This document shows positions 33,191-42,957 of a DNA stretch of 64,000 bases, one piece after another. The DNA is from Fimbriimonadales bacterium (GTDB lineage: Bacteria > Armatimonadota > Fimbriimonadia > Fimbriimonadales > ATM1). The notes beneath the pieces are model-generated. The model ran no database searches, had not been told where the DNA came from, and saw only the letters and a list, made by a program, of their open reading frames with translations. Both the position numbers and the translations under genes were made by a program. The stretch is from assembly GCA_035559795.1 (NCBI GenBank), contig DATMAR010000003.1, positions 372,001-436,000 on the forward strand. Direction: 5' to 3'. How positions within the stretch are numbered: the first letter of the stretch is position 1; each line of letters begins with the position of its first letter.

Positions 33191-34471
33191 TTACTTCACC
33201 CTTCTCAGGAAAACGTCTTGATAGCCATTCTTATCCCCGGGCACCAAATTCGACGCCTCTGACTGGAATGCTACAAAAGTTCCATTTCCCGATAGAGACA
33301 CCCCCCCACTCTCGCCATTTCCCTGTTCTCCTGAAGAGGATACCGAAACTAAAAGCGTGCGGTGATTTATCCTATCATAAATAAAAACATCCGATGGAGA
33401 ATTCGTGTCACTGGAAACGAGATTCGAAGCGAGGGAATTAAAAGCCACGAAACGACCGTCGTCAGAAATCCCGAGACTTCCGTCCGTTCCACTCGCACCA
33501 TTTCCTTCTTCGCCCGTCGAGGATACGGAAATTCTCGTAGTTTCCCCAGTGCGTCTATCGTGTACGAAGACATCCGAAACATTATTCGTGTCGTTAACAA
33601 CGAAATTCGAAGCATAGGATTGAAAAACTACATATCTTCCATCAGCGCTAATCGTGGAGAAATAACTCCACGAATTTCCTTGAGCCCCGTCGGAAGACAC
33701 TGAAATTCGCGTGGTTACTTTTGTCAATCTATCGTGTACGAACACATCGGCAAAACCGTTCGTGTCTCCCGCTACGAAAATCGAAGACCAAGAAACGAAG
33801 GAAACGAACCTTCCGTTCGCACTAATAGACGGGAAAGAGGCATACGCACTTTGTCCCGTAGATGAGACAGAAACTTTCGTTGTTTTTTTCGTGAGTCTAT
33901 CGTGCACGAAGATTCCGTTCGAATTATCATGGGAAAGGTTATTCGCGTAAGATTCGAAAACAACATAACGTCCATCGGCGCTAATATCCAAACCGAAAAG
34001 CCCACTATGGTTGTTTCCTTGTTCTCCGAATGAAGATATGGAAACCCGAGACGTCTCCCCCGTTTGTATGTCATGAACGAAAACATCTGCATAGCTATTC
34101 GTATCCCCAGAAACTAAATTCGACGCATACGAAACGAAAGCAACGTAACGACCGTTTGCACTGATTTGCGGTGAAAAACTTCTCGCGTTTCCAAAAGCGC
34201 CTGAAGAAGACTTGGAAATTATTTTTGTCTCTCCCGACACCAAATCGCGAACGAAAACATCGGTGTAGTCATTTTCACGAGGAGAAAAATTCGATGCGTA
34301 CGATTCGAATGCGACCACCTTTCCATCGGTGCTCACGGAAGGAAACCTGCTCTCTCCATTTCCCTGCTCGCCCGTCGAGGAGATGGAAACCAGAATCGTA
34401 GAGCCGAATTGCAGCCCGAGAATCGAAATAGTGACAAAGACACTCAAACGCACAAATACGAGACCTCCCAT
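33191..34471 (-). CDS. Secreted seven-bladed PD40/TolB-like beta-propeller
   Basis: 426 residues with an N-terminal hydrophobic export segment. Seven repeats of about 54 residues follow a single pattern: S-x-D/G-G-R-Y-V-x-F-x-S-x-A-S-N, then DTN-x-x-x-DVFVHD-x-x-T-G-E-T and a return strand VSVSSTGEQGN. This is a PD40 (WD40-like) propeller, likely periplasmic or secreted. Such proteins bind partners or ligands; none is indicated here. It is divergent from the SemiSWEET gene. Confidence 0.85.
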   Translation of the reverse strand: MGGLVFVRLSVFVTISILGLQFGSTILVSISSTGEQGNGESRFPSVSTDGKVVAFESYASNFSPRENDYTDVFVRDLVSGETKIISKSSSGAFGNARSFSPQISANGRYVAFVSYASNLVSGDTNSYADVFVHDIQTGETSRVSISSFGEQGNNHSGLFGLDISADGRYVVFESYANNLSHDNSNGIFVHDRLTKKTTKVSVSSTGQSAYASFPSISANGRFVSFVSWSSIFVAGDTNGFADVFVHDRLTKVTTRISVSSDGAQGNSWSYFSTISADGRYVVFQSYASNFVVNDTNNVSDVFVHDRRTGETTRISVSSTGEEGNGASGTDGSLGISDDGRFVAFNSLASNLVSSDTNSPSDVFIYDRINHRTLLVSVSSSGEQGNGESGGVSLSGNGTFVAFQSEASNLVPGDKNGYQDVFLRRVK

Positions 34472-34513
34472 AGAGTTAGTATAACTTAAGTTTTCCTAAA
34501 TGGAGGAATTTTT

Positions 34514-34813
34514 ATGAATGCTCAGGATCCCATGACCCCACCCAGGGTGCCGTATGAACAAACTACGTTGCGTCGCCTGTTGGGAGCTATGTCCCTTTTC
34601 ACCTTGTTCATGACTTTTCCGCAAGTTTGGATAATTTGGGCGACTCGTCAAGCAGCTGGCGTCTCCGTTGTTTCTTGGAGCGCTTATTTACTTTCGGCTA
34701 TTCTTTGGCTTATTTATGGGTTGCAAAAGCGCGACAAGAATATTTATCTGCCATGCATCGGTTGGATTCTTTTAGATTGCGCGGTAATTGTCGGAGTAGT
34801 TGTTTATTCGTAA
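34514..34813 (+). CDS. SemiSWEET-like PQ-loop transporter
   Basis: 99 residues, three transmembrane helices, with the PQ motif in MTFPQVWIIWATRQAAGVS and SWSAYLLSAILWLIYGL, the layout of bacterial SemiSWEETs that dimerise to form a sugar uniporter. A GGAGG site precedes the ATG. It lies directly ahead of hutI, but no link with histidine degradation is evident. Confidence 0.82.
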   Translation: MNAQDPMTPPRVPYEQTTLRRLLGAMSLFTLFMTFPQVWIIWATRQAAGVSVVSWSAYLLSAILWLIYGLQKRDKNIYLPCIGWILLDCAVIVGVVVYS

Positions 34814-34867
34814 GAAAAAAACCTTGTTACGGTTAGAAATGCTTATGCTTCGGGAACATAATCAGAT

Positions 34868-36109
34868 GTGAACGTAGAAACCCTCATTGCCCCAATCGGA
34901 GAATTGCACACACTCGCAGGAAAGCCCGGAGCGCGCAAAGGGGAGGAGATGCAAAATACCTCTGTACTACGCAATGCCGCTATGGCCATCGGAGAGGGAA
35001 TCGTCCAGGAAGTAGGTGATGCAAAGGAATTACTAAGAAAATGGTCTTCTGTTCCCCGAATCGATGCCGCAGATCATTTGATAACACCCGGATTCGTAGA
35101 CCCTCACACTCATCTCGTTTGGGGGGGCTCTCGCGCAGGTGAATTCATTCGACGATGCAGAGGGGAATCATATCAAAAAATTGCAGCAGAAGGCGGAGGA
35201 ATTCTAAAAACTATGCGCGCGACACGCGAAGCGAGCGTCGAGGAATTAACGCAGGGGATTTTACGAAGGGCAGAACTCATGCTGCGAAAGGGGACAACGA
35301 CTCTCGAAATCAAAGCGAGTTACGGGCTTTCGGAAGAGGGAGTTCGAAAAGAACTCGATGCGATTCGTGAAGCGAAACGTACATTGAAACAGCGTACGGT
35401 CGTCACGTTCATGGGGGCACACGCATTCCCCCCCGAAACCACACGCGAGGAATATATCGAACTTTTAGAAGCAAAACTCATACCTTTTGCAGCGAAACAT
35501 CGTGCTGAGCCTGCTTTCAACGATGTGTTTTGCGACGAGGGGGCGTTCGACGTACGAGAATCCGAACGTATATTGCAAGCAGGTCTTCGATACAACCTGC
35601 GCCCGAAAATTCATTCCGATGAATTCAAAGTCTTGGGGGGGACGGAACTCGGAACGCGTTTAGGAGCGGCGAGTTGCGACCACCTTTTGCAAAGCGGCGA
35701 TGCGCAAATCGAGGCTCTGGCGAATTCCGATACGATTGCCGTCGTGCTCCCTGGGACTGCGTTTTATCTCGATAAGCCTTATGCGAATGCGAGGAAGATG
35801 ATCGACAAAGGCTGCGCGGTCGCTCTCGGAACGGATTTCAATCCGGGAACGAGCATGATTTGCGACATGCGTTTCGTTATGGGACTCGCTGTCGCAAAAA
35901 TGAAACTCACCCCCGAAGAAGCATTGACAGCCGCAACGGTGAATGCGGCGGCGGCGCTCGAAGCTGCTGTTCCTAAACTCCTCGGTACGCTAACACCGGG
36001 AGCACCCGCTGACTTTTGTATTTGGAATGCGGGAAGTTTAGAGGAGTTAATCTATCAATTTGCACTTCCGCTCTCTCCAGAAGTTTATTGTGCGGGGAAA
36101 AAAGTTTGA
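34868..36109 (+). CDS. hutI: Imidazolonepropionase
   Basis: 413 residues from a GTG. Amidohydrolase metal site TPGFVDPHTHLVWGGSRAGEF, then KIHSDEFKVLGGTELG and ALGTDFNPGTSMICDM with the catalytic Asp, and TLTPGAPADFCIW at the end, all standard for HutI. It hydrolyses 4-imidazolone-5-propionate to formiminoglutamate after HutU. Its TGA overlaps the TTG start of deoB. Confidence 0.96.
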   Translation: MNVETLIAPIGELHTLAGKPGARKGEEMQNTSVLRNAAMAIGEGIVQEVGDAKELLRKWSSVPRIDAADHLITPGFVDPHTHLVWGGSRAGEFIRRCRGESYQKIAAEGGGILKTMRATREASVEELTQGILRRAELMLRKGTTTLEIKASYGLSEEGVRKELDAIREAKRTLKQRTVVTFMGAHAFPPETTREEYIELLEAKLIPFAAKHRAEPAFNDVFCDEGAFDVRESERILQAGLRYNLRPKIHSDEFKVLGGTELGTRLGAASCDHLLQSGDAQIEALANSDTIAVVLPGTAFYLDKPYANARKMIDKGCAVALGTDFNPGTSMICDMRFVMGLAVAKMKLTPEEALTAATVNAAAALEAAVPKLLGTLTPGAPADFCIWNAGSLEELIYQFALPLSPEVYCAGKKV

Positions 36110-37281
36110 AATTTCAACGGGTCATTTGCATCGTGCTCGATGGATGTGGAGCAGGACCTGCTCCCGACGCTCAGGATTTCGGGGACTGCGGTGAAAACGA
36201 AGGTAACACGCTCAAAAACGTTTGGGAATCCGTAGGCGGTTTCGAGGCTCCTGTCCTATCTCGCATGGGCTTTCTAAAAGCTGGGGGAATCGATTGCAAA
36301 GAAGTTGAGGCTGTGTGGGGAAGGCTGAGAGAAATTAGCAAAGGAAAAGACACGATTACCGGACATTGGGAGATGATGGGGGTTCATTTGCAGCGTCCGT
36401 TTCCGATCTATCCGCAAGGCTTTCCCCTTTCTATCATCAAAGAATTCGAAAAACGCATCGGGAGGCAAACCATCGGGAACGTTGCAGCCAGCGGAACGGA
36501 AATCATCCAGCGCCTCGGCAAACAACATATGGAAACCGGATGTCCGATTATTTACACGAGTGCGGACAGTGTTTTTCAAATCGCATGTCACGAAGAAATC
36601 GTTCCTTTAGAAGAACTCTATAAAATGTGCCGAATCGCGAGAGATTTACTCGTCGAGCCTCATGCTGTCGGTCGTGTTATCGCAAGACCATTCATCGGAA
36701 CTCCGGAGACGGGTTTTCAGCGCACACGAAATCGAAAAGATTTTCCTTCGCCCCCACCGCACAACGCGATCGATATTATCTCGGAAAATATAGGCGAGGT
36801 TTTCGGAATCGGAGTGATTCCTGAAATTTTTTCGGGAAGAGGTTTTCGCTCTGTTCCTCGCACGCAAAACAACAAAGAACATTATCATATGCTTAGGAAC
36901 GCTCTCGAATCCGATGCGAGGTTTATTTGGGCGAATTTCGAAGATTTCGATATGCTTTATGGACACAGGAACGACCCCCATGGATTTGCAAAAGCCCTCG
37001 AGGAGTTCGACACGATGCTTGCCGGTATTTTTTACCGGCTTCGAGAAGGGGATTTGCTTATACTCACTGCAGACCACGGGAACGACCCTACGACACCAAG
37101 CACTGACCACTCTCGGGAATACGTTCCTTTTTGTTTATGGACTTCGGGGATGCGAGGCACGAAGCATTTAGGAGATAGAGATGGTTTTTGGCATGTCGGC
37201 GCGACCATTTCGGACGCATTCGGTGTCCCTTTCCCATTTCGATCGAACTGCAGTGTCCTTGGAGAATTGCCAGTCTCATAG
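36106..37281 (+). CDS. deoB: Phosphopentomutase
   Basis: 391 residues from a TTG at 36106 overlapping the hutI stop (TTGA); the frame is open upstream to 36016 but that lies inside hutI. Alkaline-phosphatase-superfamily motifs: CIVLDGCGAGPAPDA with the first metal Asp, GKDTITGHWEMMG with the phosphorylatable Thr, and ILTADHGNDPTTPSTDHSRE. It interconverts (deoxy)ribose-1-P and -5-P in nucleoside salvage. Confidence 0.94.
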   Translation: MKFQRVICIVLDGCGAGPAPDAQDFGDCGENEGNTLKNVWESVGGFEAPVLSRMGFLKAGGIDCKEVEAVWGRLREISKGKDTITGHWEMMGVHLQRPFPIYPQGFPLSIIKEFEKRIGRQTIGNVAASGTEIIQRLGKQHMETGCPIIYTSADSVFQIACHEEIVPLEELYKMCRIARDLLVEPHAVGRVIARPFIGTPETGFQRTRNRKDFPSPPPHNAIDIISENIGEVFGIGVIPEIFSGRGFRSVPRTQNNKEHYHMLRNALESDARFIWANFEDFDMLYGHRNDPHGFAKALEEFDTMLAGIFYRLREGDLLILTADHGNDPTTPSTDHSREYVPFCLWTSGMRGTKHLGDRDGFWHVGATISDAFGVPFPFRSNCSVLGELPVS

Positions 37282-37320
37282 GGAAGCAACCAGTAACCTC
37301 ACGGGGCAATTTCCACACCG

Positions 37321-38745
37321 ATGACGGAAAAGTTAAATCGGGCATCACATTTTAAGTCCTTTTCTATGGCGCTTCATCAAGAGACCTCTCAAAAAACAAA
37401 AACCGAAGTTCGCACGCAACTTCACGTAGACCCGCGCGTTATCGTTTCGGCAAAAATATTAGAGTTACCTTTATGCGAACTCGAAGTCGCTGTGGAACAA
37501 GAATTGAGCGACAATCCTGCGTTGGAACGAGAAGAAAGCGCGAAAGAAATAGTAAAAGAAGAAGAAGAAATCTTTAAGAAATTTTATAAATCAAGGAACG
37601 AGCCACGAGAGGAAGAACAATTTTTCGAAACCGAAAACAATGCCGATTGGACAGATTTCATCCCCTCTAAAGTATCTCTGCACGATTACCTTCTTGCTCA
37701 GTTGTTACCGATTGTAAAACCTCATCAAAAGGAATTAGCGAAATTCATCGTTCATTCCGTAAACGAGCAAGGTTATTTAGAGATTCCCGATGAAGAAATC
37801 GCTTATCTTTGCGGTTCGGATTTAGACGAGGTTCGCGAAGTTATCGAAAAACTACAATCTTGCGAACCCACAGGAGTTGGCGCAAGAGATTTGAAAGAAT
37901 GTTTGCTCCTCCAACTTCGTGCAACTCGAGACGAGGTTTCTGAACTCGCTTGCTCGATCGTGCAGAATCACTGGGATAGTGTGTTGCGCCGTCGCACGAC
38001 TGGAATCGCGAGGAGTTACGGTGTGTCGAAAGGTGCGGTCGAGCGAGCCTTCGAACTCATTACTTCTCTTTCCCCATACCCAGGAGAAACATTCGGTGGG
38101 GAACTAAATTTAACAAGCTATCGAGCCACACCGAGCATAACTGCCGACGTAGTCTATCATCGAGACGAAACGGGAATACAAATCGAAGTTCGCGGATGCG
38201 ATCCTTCGGAATTTTTCATCAATCCCCAATATCGCGCACGCTACCTGCAGATTCGTTCTCAATCGTCGAGAATTACTCCTGAGGAAAAAACTCATGTAAA
38301 AGAATATGTAAACCGCGCTGTGACTTTCGTGAAAAGTCTAAAACAGCGAAAAATCACGTTGATGAAAATCGCCATGTATCTGCTAAAAGAACAAGGTGGA
38401 TTTATCACGACCGGTTCGTACCATTTTTTAAAGCCGCTTACACGTTTGCAAATTGCCCGAGCATTAGGAATGCACGAAAGTACGGTATGCCGTGCGACGA
38501 TGAACAAATATGTTCAACTCGTGAACAAAGACGTAGTGTCTTTCGATTTCTTTTTTAAGCCGGCTTTGCGAATCCAGAAACTTATCGAAGAAATTCTACA
38601 AAATGAAAATCCGAATCATCCTCTTTCTGACCGAGAGATAAGCGAAATTTTGAAAAGACAAGGCGTTCACGTCGCTCGCCGCACGGTGAGCAAGTATCGG
38701 GAACAAATTCGCATGCTCTCCAGTTTTCACCGTCGCAGTGCCTAA
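37321..38745 (+). CDS. rpoN: RNA polymerase sigma-54 factor
   Basis: 474 residues. Region I (LHVDPRVIVSAKILELPLCELEV...LSDNPALE), an acidic region II (EEEEIFKKF...), the core-binding and helix-turn-helix segments, and the C-terminal RpoN box HVARRTVSKYREQIRML are all present. It recognises -24/-12 promoters and needs AAA+ activators, none of which are in the window. A matching promoter lies upstream of divIVA (24100-24115). Confidence 0.95.
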   Translation: MTEKLNRASHFKSFSMALHQETSQKTKTEVRTQLHVDPRVIVSAKILELPLCELEVAVEQELSDNPALEREESAKEIVKEEEEIFKKFYKSRNEPREEEQFFETENNADWTDFIPSKVSLHDYLLAQLLPIVKPHQKELAKFIVHSVNEQGYLEIPDEEIAYLCGSDLDEVREVIEKLQSCEPTGVGARDLKECLLLQLRATRDEVSELACSIVQNHWDSVLRRRTTGIARSYGVSKGAVERAFELITSLSPYPGETFGGELNLTSYRATPSITADVVYHRDETGIQIEVRGCDPSEFFINPQYRARYLQIRSQSSRITPEEKTHVKEYVNRAVTFVKSLKQRKITLMKIAMYLLKEQGGFITTGSYHFLKPLTRLQIARALGMHESTVCRATMNKYVQLVNKDVVSFDFFFKPALRIQKLIEEILQNENPNHPLSDREISEILKRQGVHVARRTVSKYREQIRMLSSFHRRSA

Positions 38746-38808
38746 TTTCTTATAAGCACGCTTCGAAACTATCAACTTTGTTTACCTTTTCGAGATACAC
38801 TCGAATGC

Positions 38809-39552
38809 GTGCACGAGGCTATTTCCTTTCTCCACACGAGTGATCTACATGGACGTCTGAACGAACACTCTGCGAAATCCCTGGCAGAGCTTCGCAAAGA
38901 AGCGGACTTTTATTTCGATTGCGGAGATTGTGTGAAATCAGGAAACATAGGTATTCCGAGACAACCCGAAAAGGTTTGGGAGTTATTGCGTTTTGCGAAT
39001 TGCACGGCTGGAGTGCCCGGCAATCGAGAGTTTCATATTTCGATGAAGGGATTTCGAGCGAAATTAAAAGGCTGCAGTCATCCTATGCTCGCCGCGAATT
39101 TGCGATGGAACGGAAAACCGAGAAGCCCTCTAATGATTATTCGAAACAATGAAGAAACGAAATCCCCTCTGCCCTCTTACATCGTTTTCGATAGGATAGG
39201 TGTATTCGGTGTTATGGTTCCTATGGTGACGGAGCGAATGCAAGCGCGCAGAATTAGCGCTTTTCTATTCGACTCTCCAATAGAAGCGGCAGAAAAATGT
39301 GTGCAGGAATTACGAGGCAGAGTGGAACTGCTTATCTGCCTTTCCCATATCGGTTTAGACGAAGATATCCGGCTCGTGCAAGAGGTTAAGGGAATCGACA
39401 TTATCTTTGGTGGACATAGTCATCACACATTGGAAAAGCCCGAAAAGGTCGGTAAGACTTGGATTTGTCATTCAGGCGCATTCGCGCGTTTTGCGGGAAA
39501 ATATATTTGGGAAAAGTCGAAACTGCAAGGTGAACTCATTCCATTGGAATGA
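38809..39552 (+). CDS. Calcineurin-like metallophosphatase (5'-nucleotidase-type)
   Basis: 247 residues from a GTG. Metal ligands occur in order: LHTSDLHGRL, FDCGDC, VPGNREF, LICLSHIGLD and GGHSHH, the dinuclear metallophosphoesterase site of the 5'-nucleotidase N-terminal domain. No signal peptide and no C-terminal nucleotide-binding domain, so this is a compact cytoplasmic form of unknown substrate. An inverted repeat overlaps its stop. Confidence 0.85.
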   Translation: MHEAISFLHTSDLHGRLNEHSAKSLAELRKEADFYFDCGDCVKSGNIGIPRQPEKVWELLRFANCTAGVPGNREFHISMKGFRAKLKGCSHPMLAANLRWNGKPRSPLMIIRNNEETKSPLPSYIVFDRIGVFGVMVPMVTERMQARRISAFLFDSPIEAAEKCVQELRGRVELLICLSHIGLDEDIRLVQEVKGIDIIFGGHSHHTLEKPEKVGKTWICHSGAFARFAGKYIWEKSKLQGELIPLE

Positions 39553-39558
39553 GTTCAC
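39530..39558. terminator. Inverted repeat overlapping a stop codon
   Basis: GTGAACTCATTCC and GGAATGAGTTCAC (39530-39542 and 39546-39558) form a perfect 13-bp stem over three bases. It spans the last codons and TGA of the metallophosphatase gene. No T run follows, so it may stabilise the 3' end rather than terminate. Confidence 0.6.
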
Positions 39559-39663
39559 TTAGCATGTAACGCTTTTCCCAAACTAACACAGGATAATGCT
39601 GCGGTTATCGTGTTTTCCCACTCGAACGCACATTGTGCAGACAAAGTGTCTGCACTCTTTGAA

Positions 39664-40233
39664 TCATTTCGCGAACTTTATCGAATTAATCGTCTTTTTC
39701 GCAAAACGCTCATTATCTTGCGTAGGCATATACGTGCAAATCACTTGCCAAAACTTTCCGCCTTCCGATAAGGCACATGCATAAAATCCCAAATGTTGAC
39801 CTTGAAAACGTGCATAGCCACCGAAATATCTCGCTTCACGACCTTGGATTTTTCCTTTCCAAGCAGAATACTTCGAATTCTTTTCATCGCAATTTGCGAG
39901 AAGTTGATTCAATGCTCCTTCGGCAGCGGCATCCAAATTCACTGAGTTCCCTCTAAGAACACCATACGACATATGAACCACGAATGTGCCGTGAATCATC
40001 TGGTAAGTTTCTAAATGGGAATATGCATTCTTAACCTCTGCCGATAGCGGCAAATCAATTTGGCTCGGTTTCGACGGCAATTCTACATTCGCCACCGATC
40101 TCCCAATCGTATAACGCTTCCAAATGAGTTTATCTGCTGGGTCTCCGAGTGCGTCATTTGACGAAGATGCAAGCACGCATACGGCTACGCTGATAATCAA
40201 ACTCGATAAAAGTCGAAAGTTCCCTCTCATCAC
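39664..40233 (-). CDS. Exported protein of unknown family
   Basis: 189 residues with a signal peptide (about 1-29, ending SNDALG). The mature part opens WKRYTIGRSVANVELPSKPSQIDLP and contains alternating strands and helices (HGTFVVHMSYGVLRG, QGREARYFGGYARFQGQ, FWQVICTYMPTQDNERFAKKTINSIKF). That layout recalls proteins whose C-terminal helix packs against a sheet to measure small changes, but I cannot name a family. A short intergenic gap separates it from the convergent metallophosphatase gene. Confidence 0.7.
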   Translation of the reverse strand: MMRGNFRLLSSLIISVAVCVLASSSNDALGDPADKLIWKRYTIGRSVANVELPSKPSQIDLPLSAEVKNAYSHLETYQMIHGTFVVHMSYGVLRGNSVNLDAAAEGALNQLLANCDEKNSKYSAWKGKIQGREARYFGGYARFQGQHLGFYACALSEGGKFWQVICTYMPTQDNERFAKKTINSIKFAK

Positions 40234-40345
40234 ACCCTCCGTAGGACAGATCGCCCCATTAGCTTTATCATCGGCATGGCAATACGTAAAAGTAACGTCA
40301 ATAATGCGAGGTTATTTCCCCCTCGCTGGGTTATAATTAGGCTCG

Positions 40346-41359
40346 ATGAGTTCCTTCCCAGTAACGCTGGGTGTCGAAGAGGAAGTCTTCGTACTCGAAA
40401 GCGACCGACTCCTACCCACTTTACAATCCTTAGACTATTTGCGAAAACTTTTTTGGTCGAACCCACGAAAATACACCCAACACACAGCATCGAATTTCGC
40501 GAAAGGAAATGACCGTCAAGAGTGCTTCATGGGTTCTGTGGAGGTTGCAACGGATACTCACGAAAGTATCGCAACGCTTTTAGATGACCTCATCGAAAGA
40601 AGGAAAGAGTTTGCTAAGGCGTCGGAGGGTGGCTTGGTTGTTCCCGTTGGCGCGCTGTTCACCCTCGATTCTCCCACGAACACGGCAAGCACGCATATTC
40701 ACGTGGGAGTCCCTAAAGAAGAAAGGCAGCGGGTTTACGAAAATTTAGTTTATTTTCTGCCCGTTCTCGCATTAGCCGCAGCGAACAGCCCCTATGCCGC
40801 AGGGGCATTTTGGGGTGTTAGTTATCGCATGGCTTCTAAGGGTCTTTTGGGACCGCTTCGAGAGGACAACGAATATCGTTTTCAAGACATTATTATCAGT
40901 AAGCGCTTAGGAACAATCGAAATTCGTATATTCGACCCTATCCCAGAAATTTTTCGGTTAAATGAAATCCTCCGGGCATTGCTTGCAATTGCAAAATATC
41001 CAAAACATTGTCCTCTCGACCGTGAGTTTTATAATAAGGAACGCGAAGATTGGACGCGAAATGGCATCACTCCCTTCGTGCGAAAACGATGGGAAGAGCT
41101 CCAAACGATTGTTCCATTTCCATTCGAGTTGTTAGAAAACACACTTTCCAAACACCTCGGAACGATTGCAATGAATTATTCGATACGCGATGCTTATTGC
41201 GAAGCGGACCGAATTTGGAGAGAACCGACAAAAGTTCCGAGAACGGAGAAACGCTCCTCGGCATTGCGAATCGTTTCGGGAATCACAGGTTATTATGCTC
41301 TGCGTCTTCCTTACATCGCCTACAAAGGCTATAAGGAGTGGCATGGTAAAAGCGGATAA
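40346..41359 (+). CDS. GCS2-type glutamate-cysteine ligase-like protein
   Basis: 337 residues. The N-terminal TLGVEEEVFVLE is the GCS2/YbdK signature, followed by STHIHVGVP (metal/ATP-binding) and ISKRLGTIEIRIFD. GCS2-family enzymes join glutamate to cysteine or other amines with ATP. The true product is uncertain because YbdK-like paralogues vary. First gene of the operon ending at 44746; the next start is five bases after its stop. Confidence 0.85.
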   Translation: MSSFPVTLGVEEEVFVLESDRLLPTLQSLDYLRKLFWSNPRKYTQHTASNFAKGNDRQECFMGSVEVATDTHESIATLLDDLIERRKEFAKASEGGLVVPVGALFTLDSPTNTASTHIHVGVPKEERQRVYENLVYFLPVLALAAANSPYAAGAFWGVSYRMASKGLLGPLREDNEYRFQDIIISKRLGTIEIRIFDPIPEIFRLNEILRALLAIAKYPKHCPLDREFYNKEREDWTRNGITPFVRKRWEELQTIVPFPFELLENTLSKHLGTIAMNYSIRDAYCEADRIWREPTKVPRTEKRSSALRIVSGITGYYALRLPYIAYKGYKEWHGKSG

Positions 41360-41364
41360 AGAAA

Positions 41365-42141
41365 ATGGGAAGCGTTAACGTATTCATTTTAATTTTCTCT
41401 GCACTCGTTATAAGTGCGATTGCGATTATATGGTTTTTGCGCAAAGTTTGGTTTTATAGAAATCCTAATCATTCGAATACTCCGCAAACTCATGATAGCG
41501 TTCTCAGCCCCGTGTATGGAATCGTTGCCTATGTCAAGAAAATCCAAGACGGATTTGTGATATGCGAAAAAAAAGGCGAGAGCATTCCGATAACAGAGAT
41601 TACGAAAAGCGATTGGCCATCGGAGGAATCGAAAGGCGAAGGTTGGCTAATCGGAATAGCCATGACTGCCCTCGACGTGCATTATCAATATTCCCCCCTT
41701 CCGGCGCAGATTGAAAAAATCGAGCACATTCCTGCAAAGACGAACCTTCCGATGTTCGACCTCTGGGAATACGTTCGGATAACGTGGTTCAGGCGTTTGA
41801 TACAACTTTTCGGCAAAAAGTACCTCTTTCGAAACGAACGCCAAGTAATGTGGTTACAAGGAAATCGCATCAAATTAGGCTTAGTACTTATAGCCGACAA
41901 ATTCGTGAACAAAATTACGACTTTTGTCGCTCCTGGGGATATGGTCCCTGCTGGAGGCAAACTTTCCTTTATCGGGAGAGGGAGCCAGGTGGATGTCGTA
42001 GTTTGCGGAGTTCCTGAATTGCAAGTCCTCGTCCTGCCCGGAGACAAGGTTAAAGGTCCCGATACTATTCTCGCCAGAGTTCCTGAAATCTCCTCAAAAC
42101 AAGAAAAAGTCGTTTCTGTAGCCGAATTCGGTCGTATATAA
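41365..42141 (+). CDS. Phosphatidylserine decarboxylase-related protein
   Basis: 258 residues. An N-terminal transmembrane helix is followed by WFYRNP, SPVYGIVAYV, ALDVHYQYSPLPAQIE and a late FIGRGSQVDVVV. This order is that of the PSD family; the Gly-Ser of GRGS occupies the self-cleavage site that makes the pyruvoyl group in the short RFGSxVD-type enzymes. It would make phosphatidylethanolamine at the inner membrane. The middle part is more divergent than typical, so a related decarboxylase is possible. Confidence 0.78.
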   Translation: MGSVNVFILIFSALVISAIAIIWFLRKVWFYRNPNHSNTPQTHDSVLSPVYGIVAYVKKIQDGFVICEKKGESIPITEITKSDWPSEESKGEGWLIGIAMTALDVHYQYSPLPAQIEKIEHIPAKTNLPMFDLWEYVRITWFRRLIQLFGKKYLFRNERQVMWLQGNRIKLGLVLIADKFVNKITTFVAPGDMVPAGGKLSFIGRGSQVDVVVCGVPELQVLVLPGDKVKGPDTILARVPEISSKQEKVVSVAEFGRI

Positions 42142-42150
42142 AACGTAACC

Positions 42151-42957
42151 ATGAAACGAAAACTATCGAAATTCGCACTCTCTTTCTGCGGAGTAATGCT
42201 GGTAAGCATCACGACAATTCCTTATCTTAGTGGATGCCGAGGTGTAAATATTCTTAGCAGAGAAGAAGAAATTCGCATTGGGCGTGAAGCCTCTGCGGAG
42301 ATCGAAAAAGAATACGAAGTGAGCACGAATCCAGCCGATATCAAACTCGTAGAAACCATCGGTCAAAAATTAGTTGCCGCAAATGGTTTGAAAGATTTTC
42401 CGTACACTTTCAAAGTTTTAGAGACACGAGAAATTAATGCGATTTCCCTTCCTGGTGGGCCGATTTATGTATTTCGGGGTTTGATCGATCTTACGGAAGG
42501 CGATAAGGATGAATTAGCCGCCGTCATTGCACATGAAATTGGACACATTCATCGCCGACACATCGCACAAATGTATTCACGAGGTGTGCTTGCAGATTTA
42601 TTAATTTCACTCGGTACGGAAGGAACCGTACGCACAGGTGCACAACTCGCTGCCGTTTTAGCGCAACTGCAATATAGTCGAGACGACGAATACGAATCGG
42701 ATAGATATTCCGTTCGTTTTACTTACAAAGCCGGTTATGACCCGAACGGCATTATTCGGTTTTTCGAAAAGATGAAACGTCTCGAAAAACAAGGCAAAGG
42801 CGATATCATCGAAAACAACCTTAGGACGCACCCTCTGACCGAGAACCGCATCAAGCGCGCAAAAGAGGAAATCGGTAAATTAGTCCCTGAACTCACGGCT
42901 GAAGCGGAGCAGGAATACCTTCAAAGCGCGTCGAAGGGTAATAATAGTGAACGGTGA
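42151..42957 (+). CDS. M48-family metalloprotease, lipoprotein
   Basis: 268 residues. Signal peptide with lipobox YLSGC, then GGPIYVFRGLIDL and the zinc site HEIGHIHRRH, with the third ligand in DDEYESDRYS and a C-terminal RTHPLTENRIKRA, the BepA/YfgC-like pattern. It probably works in the periplasm on outer-membrane protein quality control. Its stop overlaps the GTG of the next gene. Confidence 0.92.
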   Translation: MKRKLSKFALSFCGVMLVSITTIPYLSGCRGVNILSREEEIRIGREASAEIEKEYEVSTNPADIKLVETIGQKLVAANGLKDFPYTFKVLETREINAISLPGGPIYVFRGLIDLTEGDKDELAAVIAHEIGHIHRRHIAQMYSRGVLADLLISLGTEGTVRTGAQLAAVLAQLQYSRDDEYESDRYSVRFTYKAGYDPNGIIRFFEKMKRLEKQGKGDIIENNLRTHPLTENRIKRAKEEIGKLVPELTAEAEQEYLQSASKGNNSER

